A stretch of DNA of 64,000 nucleotides from an uncultured Alphaproteobacteria bacterium (GCA_902530595.1 CACAAX010000006.1:1-64000), one strand, 5' to 3'; shown: positions 1 through 9,975, numbered from the stretch's first letter. Notes: a model not told the origin generated them from the sequence alone. Numbers and translations are program-made.

Positions 1-2
1 CA

Positions 3-560
3 GTGAATCGTGAAGTATTGCAGGAGAAGATTGGGGATCTCTTTGATCGTGTAAAATTACCACGAAGTTTTATGCAGCGCTATCCACATCAACTTTCGGG
101 TGGTCAGCGTCAGCGGATAGCAATTGCACGTGCGCTAGCGCTTAACCCCAAATTGATTATAGCTGACGAGGCGGTGAGTGCATTGGATGTATCGGTACAA
201 GCGCAAGTGTTAAACTTAATGATGGAACTCCAGGTGGATTTGGGATTATCTTTTTTATTCATCAGTCATGATATGGCGGTTGTTGAGCGGGTAAGCCATG
301 ATGTTGGTGTTATGTATTTAGGACGTTTGGTAGAGATCGGTCCTCGACCATCGATCTTCCGTAACCCGCAACATCCTTATACACAGGATTTATTAAAAGC
401 TGTACCTATTGCGGATCCAGACAAAAGGAAGTCGGAAAGAGATCTAAACTTCAAACCGCTTCCATCACCTATTCATGATTTGACGCATAATCCAGCGCCT
501 TCGGAATATAAAGAGGTGGCAAAAAACCACTATGTTTTAACAACGGATTGTGGGTATTAA
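3..560 (+). CDS. Oligopeptide/dipeptide ABC transporter ATP-binding protein (C-terminal part, truncated by window edge)
   Basis: ABC signature LSGGQRQRIAIARAL, Walker B LIIADEAVSALD, H-loop ISHDMAVV, oligopeptide-ABC C-terminal extension; nearly identical to the end of the CDS at 24703-26532. Confidence 0.93.
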   Translation: MNREVLQEKIGDLFDRVKLPRSFMQRYPHQLSGGQRQRIAIARALALNPKLIIADEAVSALDVSVQAQVLNLMMELQVDLGLSFLFISHDMAVVERVSHDVGVMYLGRLVEIGPRPSIFRNPQHPYTQDLLKAVPIADPDKRKSERDLNFKPLPSPIHDLTHNPAPSEYKEVAKNHYVLTTDCGY

Positions 561-585
561 AATTTAAATTGAGGAAATAGATATA

Positions 586-1563
586 ATGCAGAGTATGTTT
601 AATGACATCAATCGGGCCCGTGAGGTATTGCAAGGAAAAATTGTAAACACACCAATGCTTAAATTGAATGAGGATGATATTCAGAAAATTCTGCCTGAGA
701 ATGCTGATGTGTTAATAAAGCTAGAGTTATTTCAGCAAACGGGCTCGTTTAAGGCAAGAGGTGTGGCTATCGGACTGGAGACTCTAGAGGAAGATAAAAA
801 AGCACAAGGTATTGTAACCGTCACGGGAGGAAATCATGGCATTGCTACTGCTTGGGGGGCAAGTCAATACAATATTTCCGCAAAAATTATTATGCCAAAG
901 ACTGCAGATCCATTTAGAATTGACAAGTGCCGAAGCCTTGGTGCGGAAGTAATACTTGCTGAAAATGTTGATGATGCCTTTGCGAAATTAGACGAAATCG
1001 AAAAGGATGAAAACCGTTTTGTCCTTCACCCATTTAATCAAGAAAACATGATAATTGGTTCAGCTACTTGCTGTGCTGAGATTATAGACCAAATGGGCGA
1101 TATTGATAAATTAATTATTCCGATCGGTGGAGGCGGTCTGATAGGTGGTATGGCACACTATCTTGAACAAACTAATTCGTCTGTTGAATTATTAGGCGTG
1201 GAACCTACCGGAGCGGATAGTTTTGCACAAAGCTTAGAAAGTGATAGTGCGGTAAGGATTAATAAAGTGAACACAATAGCTGACAGCTTAGGCGCTCCAA
1301 TGGCCATGGACTTTTCTTTCAACATCGCAAAAAAGAGAGTAAATCAAGTTGAAAAAGTTACTGATGATGAAATACGCAGAGCAATGATTACCATGAGAGA
1401 TAGGCTTGGATTTATTGTTGAACCTGCCTGTGCTACCTCTTTAGCTGGACTATTAGAGCGATATAAAAAGAAATGTGAGGGTAAAAGAGTTGGAATAATT
1501 GCATGTGGCTCAAATATTTCATTCGAAAGATATAATGAAATACTAAAAGACTATAAAGACTAA
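586..1563 (+). CDS. Threonine/serine dehydratase-like PLP-dependent enzyme
   Basis: PLP Lys motif QQTGSFKARG, VTGGNHGIATAW, glycine loop IPIGGGGLIGG. Confidence 0.87.
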   Translation: MQSMFNDINRAREVLQGKIVNTPMLKLNEDDIQKILPENADVLIKLELFQQTGSFKARGVAIGLETLEEDKKAQGIVTVTGGNHGIATAWGASQYNISAKIIMPKTADPFRIDKCRSLGAEVILAENVDDAFAKLDEIEKDENRFVLHPFNQENMIIGSATCCAEIIDQMGDIDKLIIPIGGGGLIGGMAHYLEQTNSSVELLGVEPTGADSFAQSLESDSAVRINKVNTIADSLGAPMAMDFSFNIAKKRVNQVEKVTDDEIRRAMITMRDRLGFIVEPACATSLAGLLERYKKKCEGKRVGIIACGSNISFERYNEILKDYKD

Positions 1564-1796
1564 CTCCACCACCTAAATAATCCAATTATCGCAGCACATG
1601 AGTAAAAGAATTGTAATAATAGTATTCCACGATGACGATTTAAGTAGGCCCATACTCCAATTGAAATAGCAGAAACTAATAGTAAGAAAAAACCAATAAC
1701 CTCCAAACCGAGGTTCAATGCTACAAATACTGAATAGAAGATTGCTGTGATTACCCCTAGCCATTCAAAAATATAATAATCCTTTTTTTTAATCAT
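1560..1796 (-). CDS. Small membrane protein
   Basis: 78 aa with several hydrophobic segments; start overlaps the end of the downstream-coordinate acyl-CoA synthetase gene (possible coupling). Confidence 0.5.
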   Translation of the reverse strand: MIKKKDYYIFEWLGVITAIFYSVFVALNLGLEVIGFFLLLVSAISIGVWAYLNRHRGILLLQFFYSCAAIIGLFRWWS

Positions 1797-3405
1797 TAGG
1801 TTTTCTCTTTTTTAAATGAGTAAAGTTAAATACTCCGGTTAAGTTTCTAGGATCAATTTCTGGTTCAAAGATCTTATGTTTAACAACTTTTTGGGTTCCA
1901 GTTACGGGAAGATCATCCATGAATAAGATATAGCCTGGGGCCTTGAAGTAAGCCATTTTTTCTAAGGCGTGATTGAAAAGAATTTCTGCTACCTCTTTAG
2001 ATTCCTTCTTACCATCTTCAAGAACTACGCAGGCCATAACTTCTTCCTCTCTAATATCATCTTTCACTGCTATGCACGCAATCTTGGATACAAATTCTAT
2101 CTCAAAGAGGCAGTTCTCAACTTCTGCTGCAGCAATATTTTCTCCAGCACGCCTAATGATATTTTTTGCTCTATCAACAAAGTACAACATTCCTGTTTCA
2201 TCCATAGTCACCGTATCACCAGTATGAAACCAACCATTTTTCCATGCTTCTTCTGTTTCTTTTTCTTTGTTTAGATACCCACTAAAAGCTCCCGCTCTAG
2301 GTGTTTTCTCTGAATGCCTGACAACCATTTCACCTGGCATTCCTATCTCCACTTCCTGATCACTTTCATCTACTACTCTAACCTGAAGATCTTCTCGCGG
2401 TCTTCCCATTGCTCTGGTATGTATCTGCCTTGGTTCCTCGTTATTATAGAGCACTCGACACATTTCCGTCATACCCCAGCACTCGATCAGTGGAATGCCA
2501 AACCGGGTCTCAAATTCTTGATGTAAAGCTGGCTCGACTCCTGCACCGAAGCCCACCCTCAATTTACTAAGAGATGCTTTTGTTGCAGACTGATCAGACA
2601 ATAAAACAGCAATAATAACACCCAAATAATGAAAAATTGTTGCTTCTGTCTCATTAATATCTTCCCACCAACTTGAAATACTGAAACGCTCTGGTTGAAT
2701 GAGACTATTCCCAGTAAGCATGGCTGCAAAAAAAGTAACTATACCAGCATTTATGTGGTAGCTAGGCAAGGGGTTCAAAATCTTATCTTTTCCAAAAGAC
2801 AAACTTATTGGCGCTCCAATATTTGCATAGACTTCGCCACACATTAGCTCGTATTCATGGGATAATATGCATCCCTTAGGTCTTCCTGTTGTTCCAGAAG
2901 TGTATAGTAAACTTGCTTCAGTTTTTCCATGGACCTGTGTTCCAAGATCAGATAAGGGCTTAAGTGTTTGAATGGTTTCAATTTCGTCATAGGTGACTAT
3001 TGGAACGGAAAGATCTTTGTAGGCTATGGCTGTTTTGAGCTGTTTTATGTAATGCTCTGCACAAATTGCTAAGACGGAACCACTATCTGCCAGCAAATAC
3101 GCTGTCTCGTCAGGAGAATAATCAGGATTTATAGGCACTACTGAAACTCCAATTTTATTAAGTGCTAGTTTGACAATATAATGTGCTGGAGTAGACCCTA
3201 GTAAAGTAGCAACTCGCAAATTGTTGCCATAGCCATTATCTAAAAAAATAGACGATATCTTATTAGCTTTATCAAACGTTTCTTGATAAGAGAAAGTCGT
3301 CATACCTTTTTGATTTCTTGAAGGAGATATCAAAAAGGGTGCGGAAGGTGTTTTTCTGCAAATATCTTCAAAGGATTTAAAAATGGTCAAATTTTGCTTA
3401 TTCAT
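1789..3405 (-). CDS. AMP-binding acyl-CoA synthetase/ligase
   Basis: AMP-binding motif LLYTSGTTGRPKGCILSH, ECWGMTE, GWFHTGDTV, RAKNIIRRAGENIAAAEVE; start moved to MNKQNL (3405) rather than the longer ORF start. Confidence 0.9.
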   Translation of the reverse strand: MNKQNLTIFKSFEDICRKTPSAPFLISPSRNQKGMTTFSYQETFDKANKISSIFLDNGYGNNLRVATLLGSTPAHYIVKLALNKIGVSVVPINPDYSPDETAYLLADSGSVLAICAEHYIKQLKTAIAYKDLSVPIVTYDEIETIQTLKPLSDLGTQVHGKTEASLLYTSGTTGRPKGCILSHEYELMCGEVYANIGAPISLSFGKDKILNPLPSYHINAGIVTFFAAMLTGNSLIQPERFSISSWWEDINETEATIFHYLGVIIAVLLSDQSATKASLSKLRVGFGAGVEPALHQEFETRFGIPLIECWGMTEMCRVLYNNEEPRQIHTRAMGRPREDLQVRVVDESDQEVEIGMPGEMVVRHSEKTPRAGAFSGYLNKEKETEEAWKNGWFHTGDTVTMDETGMLYFVDRAKNIIRRAGENIAAAEVENCLFEIEFVSKIACIAVKDDIREEEVMACVVLEDGKKESKEVAEILFNHALEKMAYFKAPGYILFMDDLPVTGTQKVVKHKIFEPEIDPRNLTGVFNFTHLKKRKPND

Positions 3406-3559
3406 TTGAAAATTTCCGAACTTTAAATGATATCTATTGTTATTCTTACCTAACGGCAATAAGATTAATTAAAAGCTTTAATGGGGGAAAGACTTAATTT
3501 CATTATATCTGATTATGACTCCACTTTCTTATAATTGAAATTAGGTTTTAAAGGGATTT

Positions 3560-5242
3560 ATGAACAAAATTCAAAAGATCACAAAAGGTAAACGAGACTT
3601 TTTTTCTCCCAAAGGTAGGCAAGTAGATGATCTAGCTCTGGACAGGATTAAATCCATCTTAGCTGACCTGGAAATAAGAAGAGATCTTCTCATAGAGGCA
3701 CTACACAAAGTTCAAGATTCTTACGGATACATTAGTGCTGGAGACATGGCGGCATTGGCAGATATTTTCAAATTATCTCAAGCTGAGGTTTTTGAGGTAG
3801 GGAGTTTTTATCATCATTTTAAAATCGTAAAAGAGGATGGAAAGAAACCCAATAAATCAAAATTAAGAATTTGTGATGGGTTATCATGTGAAATGGCTGG
3901 TGCACATGCACTTTTTGATTTAGTGAAAGATGAATTATCAGCTGAAAAAATTGAGATTGAAAAAGTCCCCTGTATCGGTCGATGTGCCTCTGCACCGGCG
4001 GCACGGTTTAACAATAAACCTATCGATAATATGAACATAAAGAAAGTTAAAGAAATACATCGCGGTGGCATGTCTTATGTCCTTAAGTTACCTCAATACG
4101 AGAATCTTAATGAGTATGTTAGTAGGGGTGGATACCGAACACTCAATAAAATCAAAAAAGGGGAACTAAAATCAGAAAACCTAATTAAATTGATTTCAGA
4201 TTCTAAACTAAGAGGTTTAGGAGGTGCAGGGTTCCCCGCTGGTAAAAAATGGGAAATTGTTAGGTCTTTCGAGGGGCCGCGTTTGATGACCGTGAACGGT
4301 GACGAAGGAGAGCCGGGCACATTCAAGGATAGGTTTTGGTTAGAAAGAAGACCTCATCAGATGTTGGAGGGGGCCCTGATTGCAGCTCATATCGTTGAAT
4401 GTGAAAAAATTTACATTTATATGCGTGATGAATATCCTGAGGTATTAGAAATATTAAAAAGAGAAATCAATGCAATTGAAAAAGAAAATATTGCAGATAT
4501 TTCTATCGAACTGAGACGAGGCGCGGGCGCATATATTTGTGGCGAAGAAAGTGCAATGATAGAAAGCATAGAAGGTAAAAGGGGCTTGCCACGACATAGA
4601 CCACCATATATTGCTGAGGTGGGGTTATTTGGAAGACCTACGCTAAATCATAATATAGAGACTTTGAACTGGCTCCCTGAAATAATTGAAAATGGGGTTG
4701 ACTGGTTTAAAAGAAAAGGGTGGAACGAGGCTCATAGTGGCGTGAGATCTTTTTCAGTATCAGGTCGAGTAAAAAATCCTGGAGTAAAAATTGCTCCAGC
4801 GGGTATACCTCTTCAACAGCTAATAGTCGACTATTGTGGAGGGATGCAAGATGGACACACATTAAAGGCTTTTTTCCCTGGGGGAGCATCTGGGGGAATA
4901 CTTCCGGCCAATCTGGCATCATTACCACTTGATTTCGGAATTTTTGAAGAGTACGGGGGCTTTATTGGCTCCCATGCGATAGTGATTTTATCTGATCACG
5001 ATAATATCAAAGAGGCAGCTTTGAACACTATGCGTTTTTTTAAGCATGAAAGCTGTGGGCAATGCACCCCATGTAGGTCTGGTACAGACAAAATGATTAG
5101 TCTTCTAGAAGATAACAATAAAGAATTAGATCTTTATAACGCACTTATCAAGGTTATGAGTGATAGTTCAATTTGTGGGTTAGGCCAAGCGGCTAGCAAT
5201 TGTGTATCTCATCTAATTAAATATTTTCCAGAGGAGTTTTGA
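3560..5242 (+). CDS. NAD-dependent formate dehydrogenase, fused NuoE-like/NuoF-like (FdsG-FdsB) subunit
   Basis: N-terminal NuoE-type 2Fe-2S cysteines (CDGLSC...CIGRC), NuoF FMN/NADH motif RGLGGAGFPAGKKW and SCGQCTPCRSGT; directly followed by the FDH alpha subunit. Confidence 0.88.
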   Translation: MNKIQKITKGKRDFFSPKGRQVDDLALDRIKSILADLEIRRDLLIEALHKVQDSYGYISAGDMAALADIFKLSQAEVFEVGSFYHHFKIVKEDGKKPNKSKLRICDGLSCEMAGAHALFDLVKDELSAEKIEIEKVPCIGRCASAPAARFNNKPIDNMNIKKVKEIHRGGMSYVLKLPQYENLNEYVSRGGYRTLNKIKKGELKSENLIKLISDSKLRGLGGAGFPAGKKWEIVRSFEGPRLMTVNGDEGEPGTFKDRFWLERRPHQMLEGALIAAHIVECEKIYIYMRDEYPEVLEILKREINAIEKENIADISIELRRGAGAYICGEESAMIESIEGKRGLPRHRPPYIAEVGLFGRPTLNHNIETLNWLPEIIENGVDWFKRKGWNEAHSGVRSFSVSGRVKNPGVKIAPAGIPLQQLIVDYCGGMQDGHTLKAFFPGGASGGILPANLASLPLDFGIFEEYGGFIGSHAIVILSDHDNIKEAALNTMRFFKHESCGQCTPCRSGTDKMISLLEDNNKELDLYNALIKVMSDSSICGLGQAASNCVSHLIKYFPEEF

Positions 5243-8061
5243 TTGTGAGCCTCGATAATCCAACGATTAATGAAAAAATATTTTTTACTTTAGATGGCAA
5301 ACGTGTGGAAGCAACTAAAGGAGAAACCATTTGGCAAGTTGCTAAGAGACATGGAGTCACTATTCCACATCTTTGTTGGAAAGATGCTCCTGGGTATAGA
5401 GCGGATGGAAATTGCAGAGCATGCATGGTTGAGATAGAAGGGGAAAGAGTCTTAGCGGCTTCTTGTGTTAGAATGCCTTCAGAAGGAATGTCGGTTATAT
5501 CACAGGGAGAAAGGGTCAATAGTAATAGGAAAATCGTTTTTGACCTCCTTGCTTCAGATATGCCGATTAAAGAGCAGAGTCCAGACCCAGAAGCCCATTT
5601 CTGGACTCAAGCGAAAAATGCAGATTTTGAAAGCCCATCTTTTCCAAGCAGCAAACCAGGAGCAAAAAATGAAATTCCTGTAGATAGTATATTCCGCGAC
5701 GCGTCACACCCATCGATTTCAGTTAATCTTGACGCGTGCATAGCTTGTGGTCTTTGTGAAAGAGCTTGTAAGGAAGTTCAGGTTAATGATGTAATAGGTA
5801 TGGCTAAAAGAGGTATTGATACAGTTCCTGTTTTCGACATAGAAGACCCTATGGGAGCTTCCTCTTGTGTAGCATGTGGAGAATGCGTTCAGGCTTGCCC
5901 CACGGGTGCCCTGATGGAAAAGTCTTTGATGAATGCAGAATCAACTAAAAGAATAGCCTATCCGGAAAAAAAGATTGAAAGCGTTTGTCCATTTTGTGGT
6001 GTTGGATGTCGTACTGAGGTAAGTGTAAAAGAAAATCGGATAATAAAAGTCGATGGCATTCAAGGTCCGGCGAATAGGGGTAAGCTGTGTGTCAAAGGAA
6101 GGTTCGGAATGGACTATGTTATGCATCCTGAGCGACTTACTAAACCTTTAATAAGAAGGGCAGGTGTCGAAAAGAAACCAGACTGCGCATACGATTTTTC
6201 AGATATAAATGAAATTTTTAGAGAAGCAACATGGGACGAAGCACTAGATTTAGCTGCTTCAAAATTTTTGAAGATACTTGAGCAAAAAGGAGGCCAAGCG
6301 CTTAGCGGGTTTGGGTCAGCTAAAGGAACAAATGAAGAGGCTTATTTATTCCAAAAATTTATAAGACAAGGCTTCGGCACTAATAATGTCGATCATTGTA
6401 CAAGGCTATGCCATGCTTCAAGTGTTGCTGCTCTTATGGAAGGAATTGGGTCAGGGGCAGTATCAGCACCTTTTACTGCTGCAGATGACAGTGACTGTAT
6501 TATGATAATAGGAGCAAGACCGGAACAGAACCATCCAGTTGCCGCAACTTACTTTAAACAGGCAGCCAAAAACGGGAAAAAATTAATTGTTATGGATCCG
6601 AGGAAACAGGGTTTAATGCGTTTAGCAAGCCATCCTGTTGTATTCAATGCTGGTCGCGATGTTGCAATGCTTAATGCAATGATTAATGTAATAATTGAAG
6701 AAAACTTGTATGACACACAATATATCCAAGCTAATGTGGATGGCTTTCAATCTTTGGCCGAGAACGTAAAGGATTTTACACCAGAGGCAATGGAAGAAGT
6801 CAGTGGAGTTAAGGCAGAGTATATAAGAGAAATTGCACGAACATATGCTACCTCAAACAACAGTATAATTTTTTGGGGAATGGGTATCAGTCAGCACGTT
6901 CATGGAACTGATAATGCCCGATGCCTCATAGCCTTATCGTTAATCACAGGTCAAATTGGTAGAAAAGGAACCGGACTGCATCCTTTGAGAGGTCAAAATA
7001 ATGTTCAAGGCGCGTCTGACGCTGGTCTCATCCCCATAACATATCCCGACTACAAGTCAGTTGAGAATTCAGATATGCGTAAGCATTATGAAGATGCATG
7101 GGGAAGGTCTTTGGATCCTGTCAAAGGACTTACCGTGGTCGAAATAATGAATGCAATAAACGATGGTGATATATCCGGAATGTATATTATGGGAGAAAAT
7201 CCAGCTATGAGTGATCCAGACCAACGGCACGCTAGACAGGCTCTTTCAAAACTAGATAACCTAGTAGTTCAGGACATATTTTTTACTGAAACAGCTTGGT
7301 TTGCTGACATTATTTTCCCAGCCTCAGCTCAAGCAGAAAAGCTAGGTACATACACGAACTCTAATAGGCAGATTCAATTAGGTCGACCTGTTTTAGAGAT
7401 GCCGGGCGATGCTAGACAAGATTGGGAGTTGATAGTTGATTTAGCTAAAAGATGCGGGCTGAAATGGGAATATGACAGTGTTTCAGATGTATACGAAGAA
7501 ATGGCAAGTCATATGAGAAGTTTAGATAATATAAGCTGGGATCGGTTGCAGAAAGAAGGGTCGGTTTGCTATCCAAGCTTTGGTCCTGACTTACCAGGAG
7601 AGGAGGTTATATTTTTCTCTGGATTTCCAACTGAGACAGGAAAAGCCAAAATTGTGCCAACCGACCTACTTCCTCCAGATGAATTGCCAGACGACAAATA
7701 TCCATTTGTCTTAACCACGGGTAGGGTACTAGAGCATTGGCATACAGGTGCAATGACAAGAAGAGCGTCTATGCTAGAAGCACAAGAGCCTATTCCAGTC
7801 GTAAGTATGCATCCAAGAGATGCAAAAATTCAGGGTTTCAACAAAGGTGACTGGGTTTGTATAAAAACGAGAAGGGGAGAAATAGAGCTTCAACTCAAGC
7901 TCGATAGGGATGTCAGTGAAGGGATGCTATTTATGCCATTTTGTTATGTTGAAGCTCCTGCAAACTTCTTAACTAACCCACAACTTGACCCATATGGAAA
8001 AATTCCTGAGTTTAAATTCTCAGCAGCACAAATAATTAGGTCAAAAAAAACAGCAAACTAA
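5239..8061 (+). CDS. fdsA: Formate dehydrogenase alpha subunit (molybdopterin, Cys type)
   Basis: N-terminal 2Fe-2S (DGNCRACMVEIEG), ferredoxin-type clusters (CIACGLCERAC, CVACGECVQACPTGAL), MoCo domain CPFCGVGC, NVDHCTRLCHASSVAALMEGIGSGA; alternative GTG start at 5245. Confidence 0.92.
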   Translation: MIVSLDNPTINEKIFFTLDGKRVEATKGETIWQVAKRHGVTIPHLCWKDAPGYRADGNCRACMVEIEGERVLAASCVRMPSEGMSVISQGERVNSNRKIVFDLLASDMPIKEQSPDPEAHFWTQAKNADFESPSFPSSKPGAKNEIPVDSIFRDASHPSISVNLDACIACGLCERACKEVQVNDVIGMAKRGIDTVPVFDIEDPMGASSCVACGECVQACPTGALMEKSLMNAESTKRIAYPEKKIESVCPFCGVGCRTEVSVKENRIIKVDGIQGPANRGKLCVKGRFGMDYVMHPERLTKPLIRRAGVEKKPDCAYDFSDINEIFREATWDEALDLAASKFLKILEQKGGQALSGFGSAKGTNEEAYLFQKFIRQGFGTNNVDHCTRLCHASSVAALMEGIGSGAVSAPFTAADDSDCIMIIGARPEQNHPVAATYFKQAAKNGKKLIVMDPRKQGLMRLASHPVVFNAGRDVAMLNAMINVIIEENLYDTQYIQANVDGFQSLAENVKDFTPEAMEEVSGVKAEYIREIARTYATSNNSIIFWGMGISQHVHGTDNARCLIALSLITGQIGRKGTGLHPLRGQNNVQGASDAGLIPITYPDYKSVENSDMRKHYEDAWGRSLDPVKGLTVVEIMNAINDGDISGMYIMGENPAMSDPDQRHARQALSKLDNLVVQDIFFTETAWFADIIFPASAQAEKLGTYTNSNRQIQLGRPVLEMPGDARQDWELIVDLAKRCGLKWEYDSVSDVYEEMASHMRSLDNISWDRLQKEGSVCYPSFGPDLPGEEVIFFSGFPTETGKAKIVPTDLLPPDELPDDKYPFVLTTGRVLEHWHTGAMTRRASMLEAQEPIPVVSMHPRDAKIQGFNKGDWVCIKTRRGEIELQLKLDRDVSEGMLFMPFCYVEAPANFLTNPQLDPYGKIPEFKFSAAQIIRSKKTAN

Positions 8062-8138
8062 GTTTTGATTATTCTTTATTGAATGATCATAAACCCTATA
8101 GGACTTCGATCTGATTTTATGATAGACTTATTTCTAGC

Positions 8139-8215
8139 GGTGACGTAGCTCAGCTGGATAGAGCACCAGATTTCGGCTCTGGGGGTCGAGGGTTCGAATC
8201 CTTCCGTCATCGCCA
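8139..8215 (+). tRNA. tRNA-Arg (anticodon TCG)
   Basis: Cloverleaf: acceptor GGTGACG/CGTCATC, D arm GCTCAGCTGGATAGAGC, anticodon arm CCAGA-TTTCGGC-TCTGG, T arm with GGTTCGAATCC, encoded CCA. Confidence 0.92.
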
Positions 8216-9739
8216 TTATCTTTGTCCATAAATTACGTCTAAATTGATTTCAAAATCAGTTTCTATTTTTTTTAGTATATCTGTGCTCAGGTGGCTCTGA
8301 AAATTGCTAGAAAGCATTTCTTCAAGGTTTTTTCTGGCCTCGTTTAGCATTGTATTATCTTTTTCTTTCATCCATAACTCTGGCGATAACCTTTTTGCCG
8401 ATTTTGGATAATCAAAATCAGTGCTCATTCTTTTCAAGGTATCGGATTCTCCCAAAAAGTGCTTATCCCTTTTAATTACCTGCCTTATAGACTCTAAATC
8501 ATTGGTTAGCACTGGTACGTCTATGCTGCGCATTGAACTCAAAATTGATCCACATAGTTCATTATCAAGTACAAAAGACTCAAGAGATACTCCCATTAGA
8601 CCGCTAAGCATACCGCTTGCTTGAGTAACTAAATTTGCGCCTGACTGTGCTGATGTTGCTATCGAGAGAGCTTTCTCATAACCTGCTTGGTAATCGGGAA
8701 TATTGCTGTCTGAGGCACCAGCGATCGAGGAGTTTGGGATCTTGTAGTAATGCATCATTTGACTAAGCAGAGAGGTCGTTTGCGCTTGCTCTCCACTTCC
8801 TCCAGCCATTCCGCCTGTCCTTAGATCGGTTACCATAGCTCTAGGACCACAAATAACTTTTGAATCTGGATCTAAAAGCCAAGATATTAACAACCCTGAT
8901 AATGCCTCGGCAACCGTTTGACAGACTGATCCAACAATGCTGACAGGGCTAGAGGCGCCTCTCTGTCCAAACACGTTTGCCATAACAGGAATTCCGTACT
9001 TGACACTTTCTCTCATAACTTCGCACGCTTCAGCATCTAGCCTAAGCGGAGGAATTATGAAATTTATATTTAAAGATAAAAATGGTGATCGCCTAAAAGT
9101 GTCTTCTCCACCAGCTATAAGATAGCAGACTTCTGCCAAGGGCTTTACAGTCTTATGGTTGGCGACGCTTGTCATGACATGTTTGTTGGTAGCAGATAAA
9201 GATATAACGGCGGTATAGATATCCATAAGGTGTGGGTCTGCGATATCTGTCAGAACTAACGGCCTAGAGAAAAAATTCAGATTATCCAGTCTATCAACAA
9301 CTCGGGCAGCATTTAAGAGATCTTTTACCAAAGAGGGCCGATAAACTTTTCTTTCATAGTCCAAAATAAGTGGAGCAGCGCCCCCTGTACCAAAATAAAC
9401 ATTTCCTTTTGACAGATCTAAGTAGTTCTCTCGATTTTGTTGGTGCAATAAAACTTTTTTGTTGAACGATTGCAGGCACTGATCAATCAGCCCCAATCCA
9501 AAACAGAACCGATCATTTTTTTTAATAATCGTTTTATTATCAATAAAACATTCTAAAAATTTTGGAAGTTGTTCAAAGCCTATTTCAGACAGAATGTGCC
9601 GCACCCCTGCATTGATCTCGGCCTTGTCTTTTTCTGACAGAGTGTTGAGACTGCTGCCAAACACGCTTAAATTTTTAGAGTTATCAGAAACAATGCTCTC
9701 TTGAGCTCCACGGGAACGTGATCCTCTTCGTCGACTCAT
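8216..9739 (-). CDS. Trimethylamine methyltransferase (MttB) family protein, non-pyrrolysine type
   Basis: 507 aa continuous ORF with MttB-family features (GPRAMVTDLRTGGMAGGSGEQAQ, GASDSNIPDYQAGYEKALS); no in-frame TAG. Confidence 0.85.
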   Translation of the reverse strand: MSRRRGSRSRGAQESIVSDNSKNLSVFGSSLNTLSEKDKAEINAGVRHILSEIGFEQLPKFLECFIDNKTIIKKNDRFCFGLGLIDQCLQSFNKKVLLHQQNRENYLDLSKGNVYFGTGGAAPLILDYERKVYRPSLVKDLLNAARVVDRLDNLNFFSRPLVLTDIADPHLMDIYTAVISLSATNKHVMTSVANHKTVKPLAEVCYLIAGGEDTFRRSPFLSLNINFIIPPLRLDAEACEVMRESVKYGIPVMANVFGQRGASSPVSIVGSVCQTVAEALSGLLISWLLDPDSKVICGPRAMVTDLRTGGMAGGSGEQAQTTSLLSQMMHYYKIPNSSIAGASDSNIPDYQAGYEKALSIATSAQSGANLVTQASGMLSGLMGVSLESFVLDNELCGSILSSMRSIDVPVLTNDLESIRQVIKRDKHFLGESDTLKRMSTDFDYPKSAKRLSPELWMKEKDNTMLNEARKNLEEMLSSNFQSHLSTDILKKIETDFEINLDVIYGQR

Positions 9740-9768
9740 AAAAGCGTTTTTTTTATAGACTAAAAAGC

Positions 9769-9975
9769 TTAATCGACTTTTATATTGATGGCAGATTTAC
9801 GGCCATCTTCGGAAGTCTCTATTTCAAAGGAAACCTCTTGGTCCTCATCAAGTCTTTTTAGACCTGCGGCCTGCACAGCAGTGATATGGACAAAAACGTC
9901 CTTATCTTCACCCTCTGGTGCTATGAAACCGTAGCCCTTTTTTTGGTTGAACCATTTTACTATACCTTTAGTCAT
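9769..9975 (-). CDS. Cold-shock domain protein (CspA family)
   Basis: [32 protein letters not shown]. Confidence 0.96.
   Translation of the reverse strand: MTKGIVKWFNQKKGYGFIAPEGEDKDVFVHITAVQAAGLKRLDEDQEVSFEIETSEDGRKSAINIKVD

Noticed and set aside
8216-9739. Pyrrolysine-dependent trimethylamine methyltransferase
   Set aside because: No in-frame TAG in the coding region and no pyl genes in the window; assigned to the non-Pyl branch.
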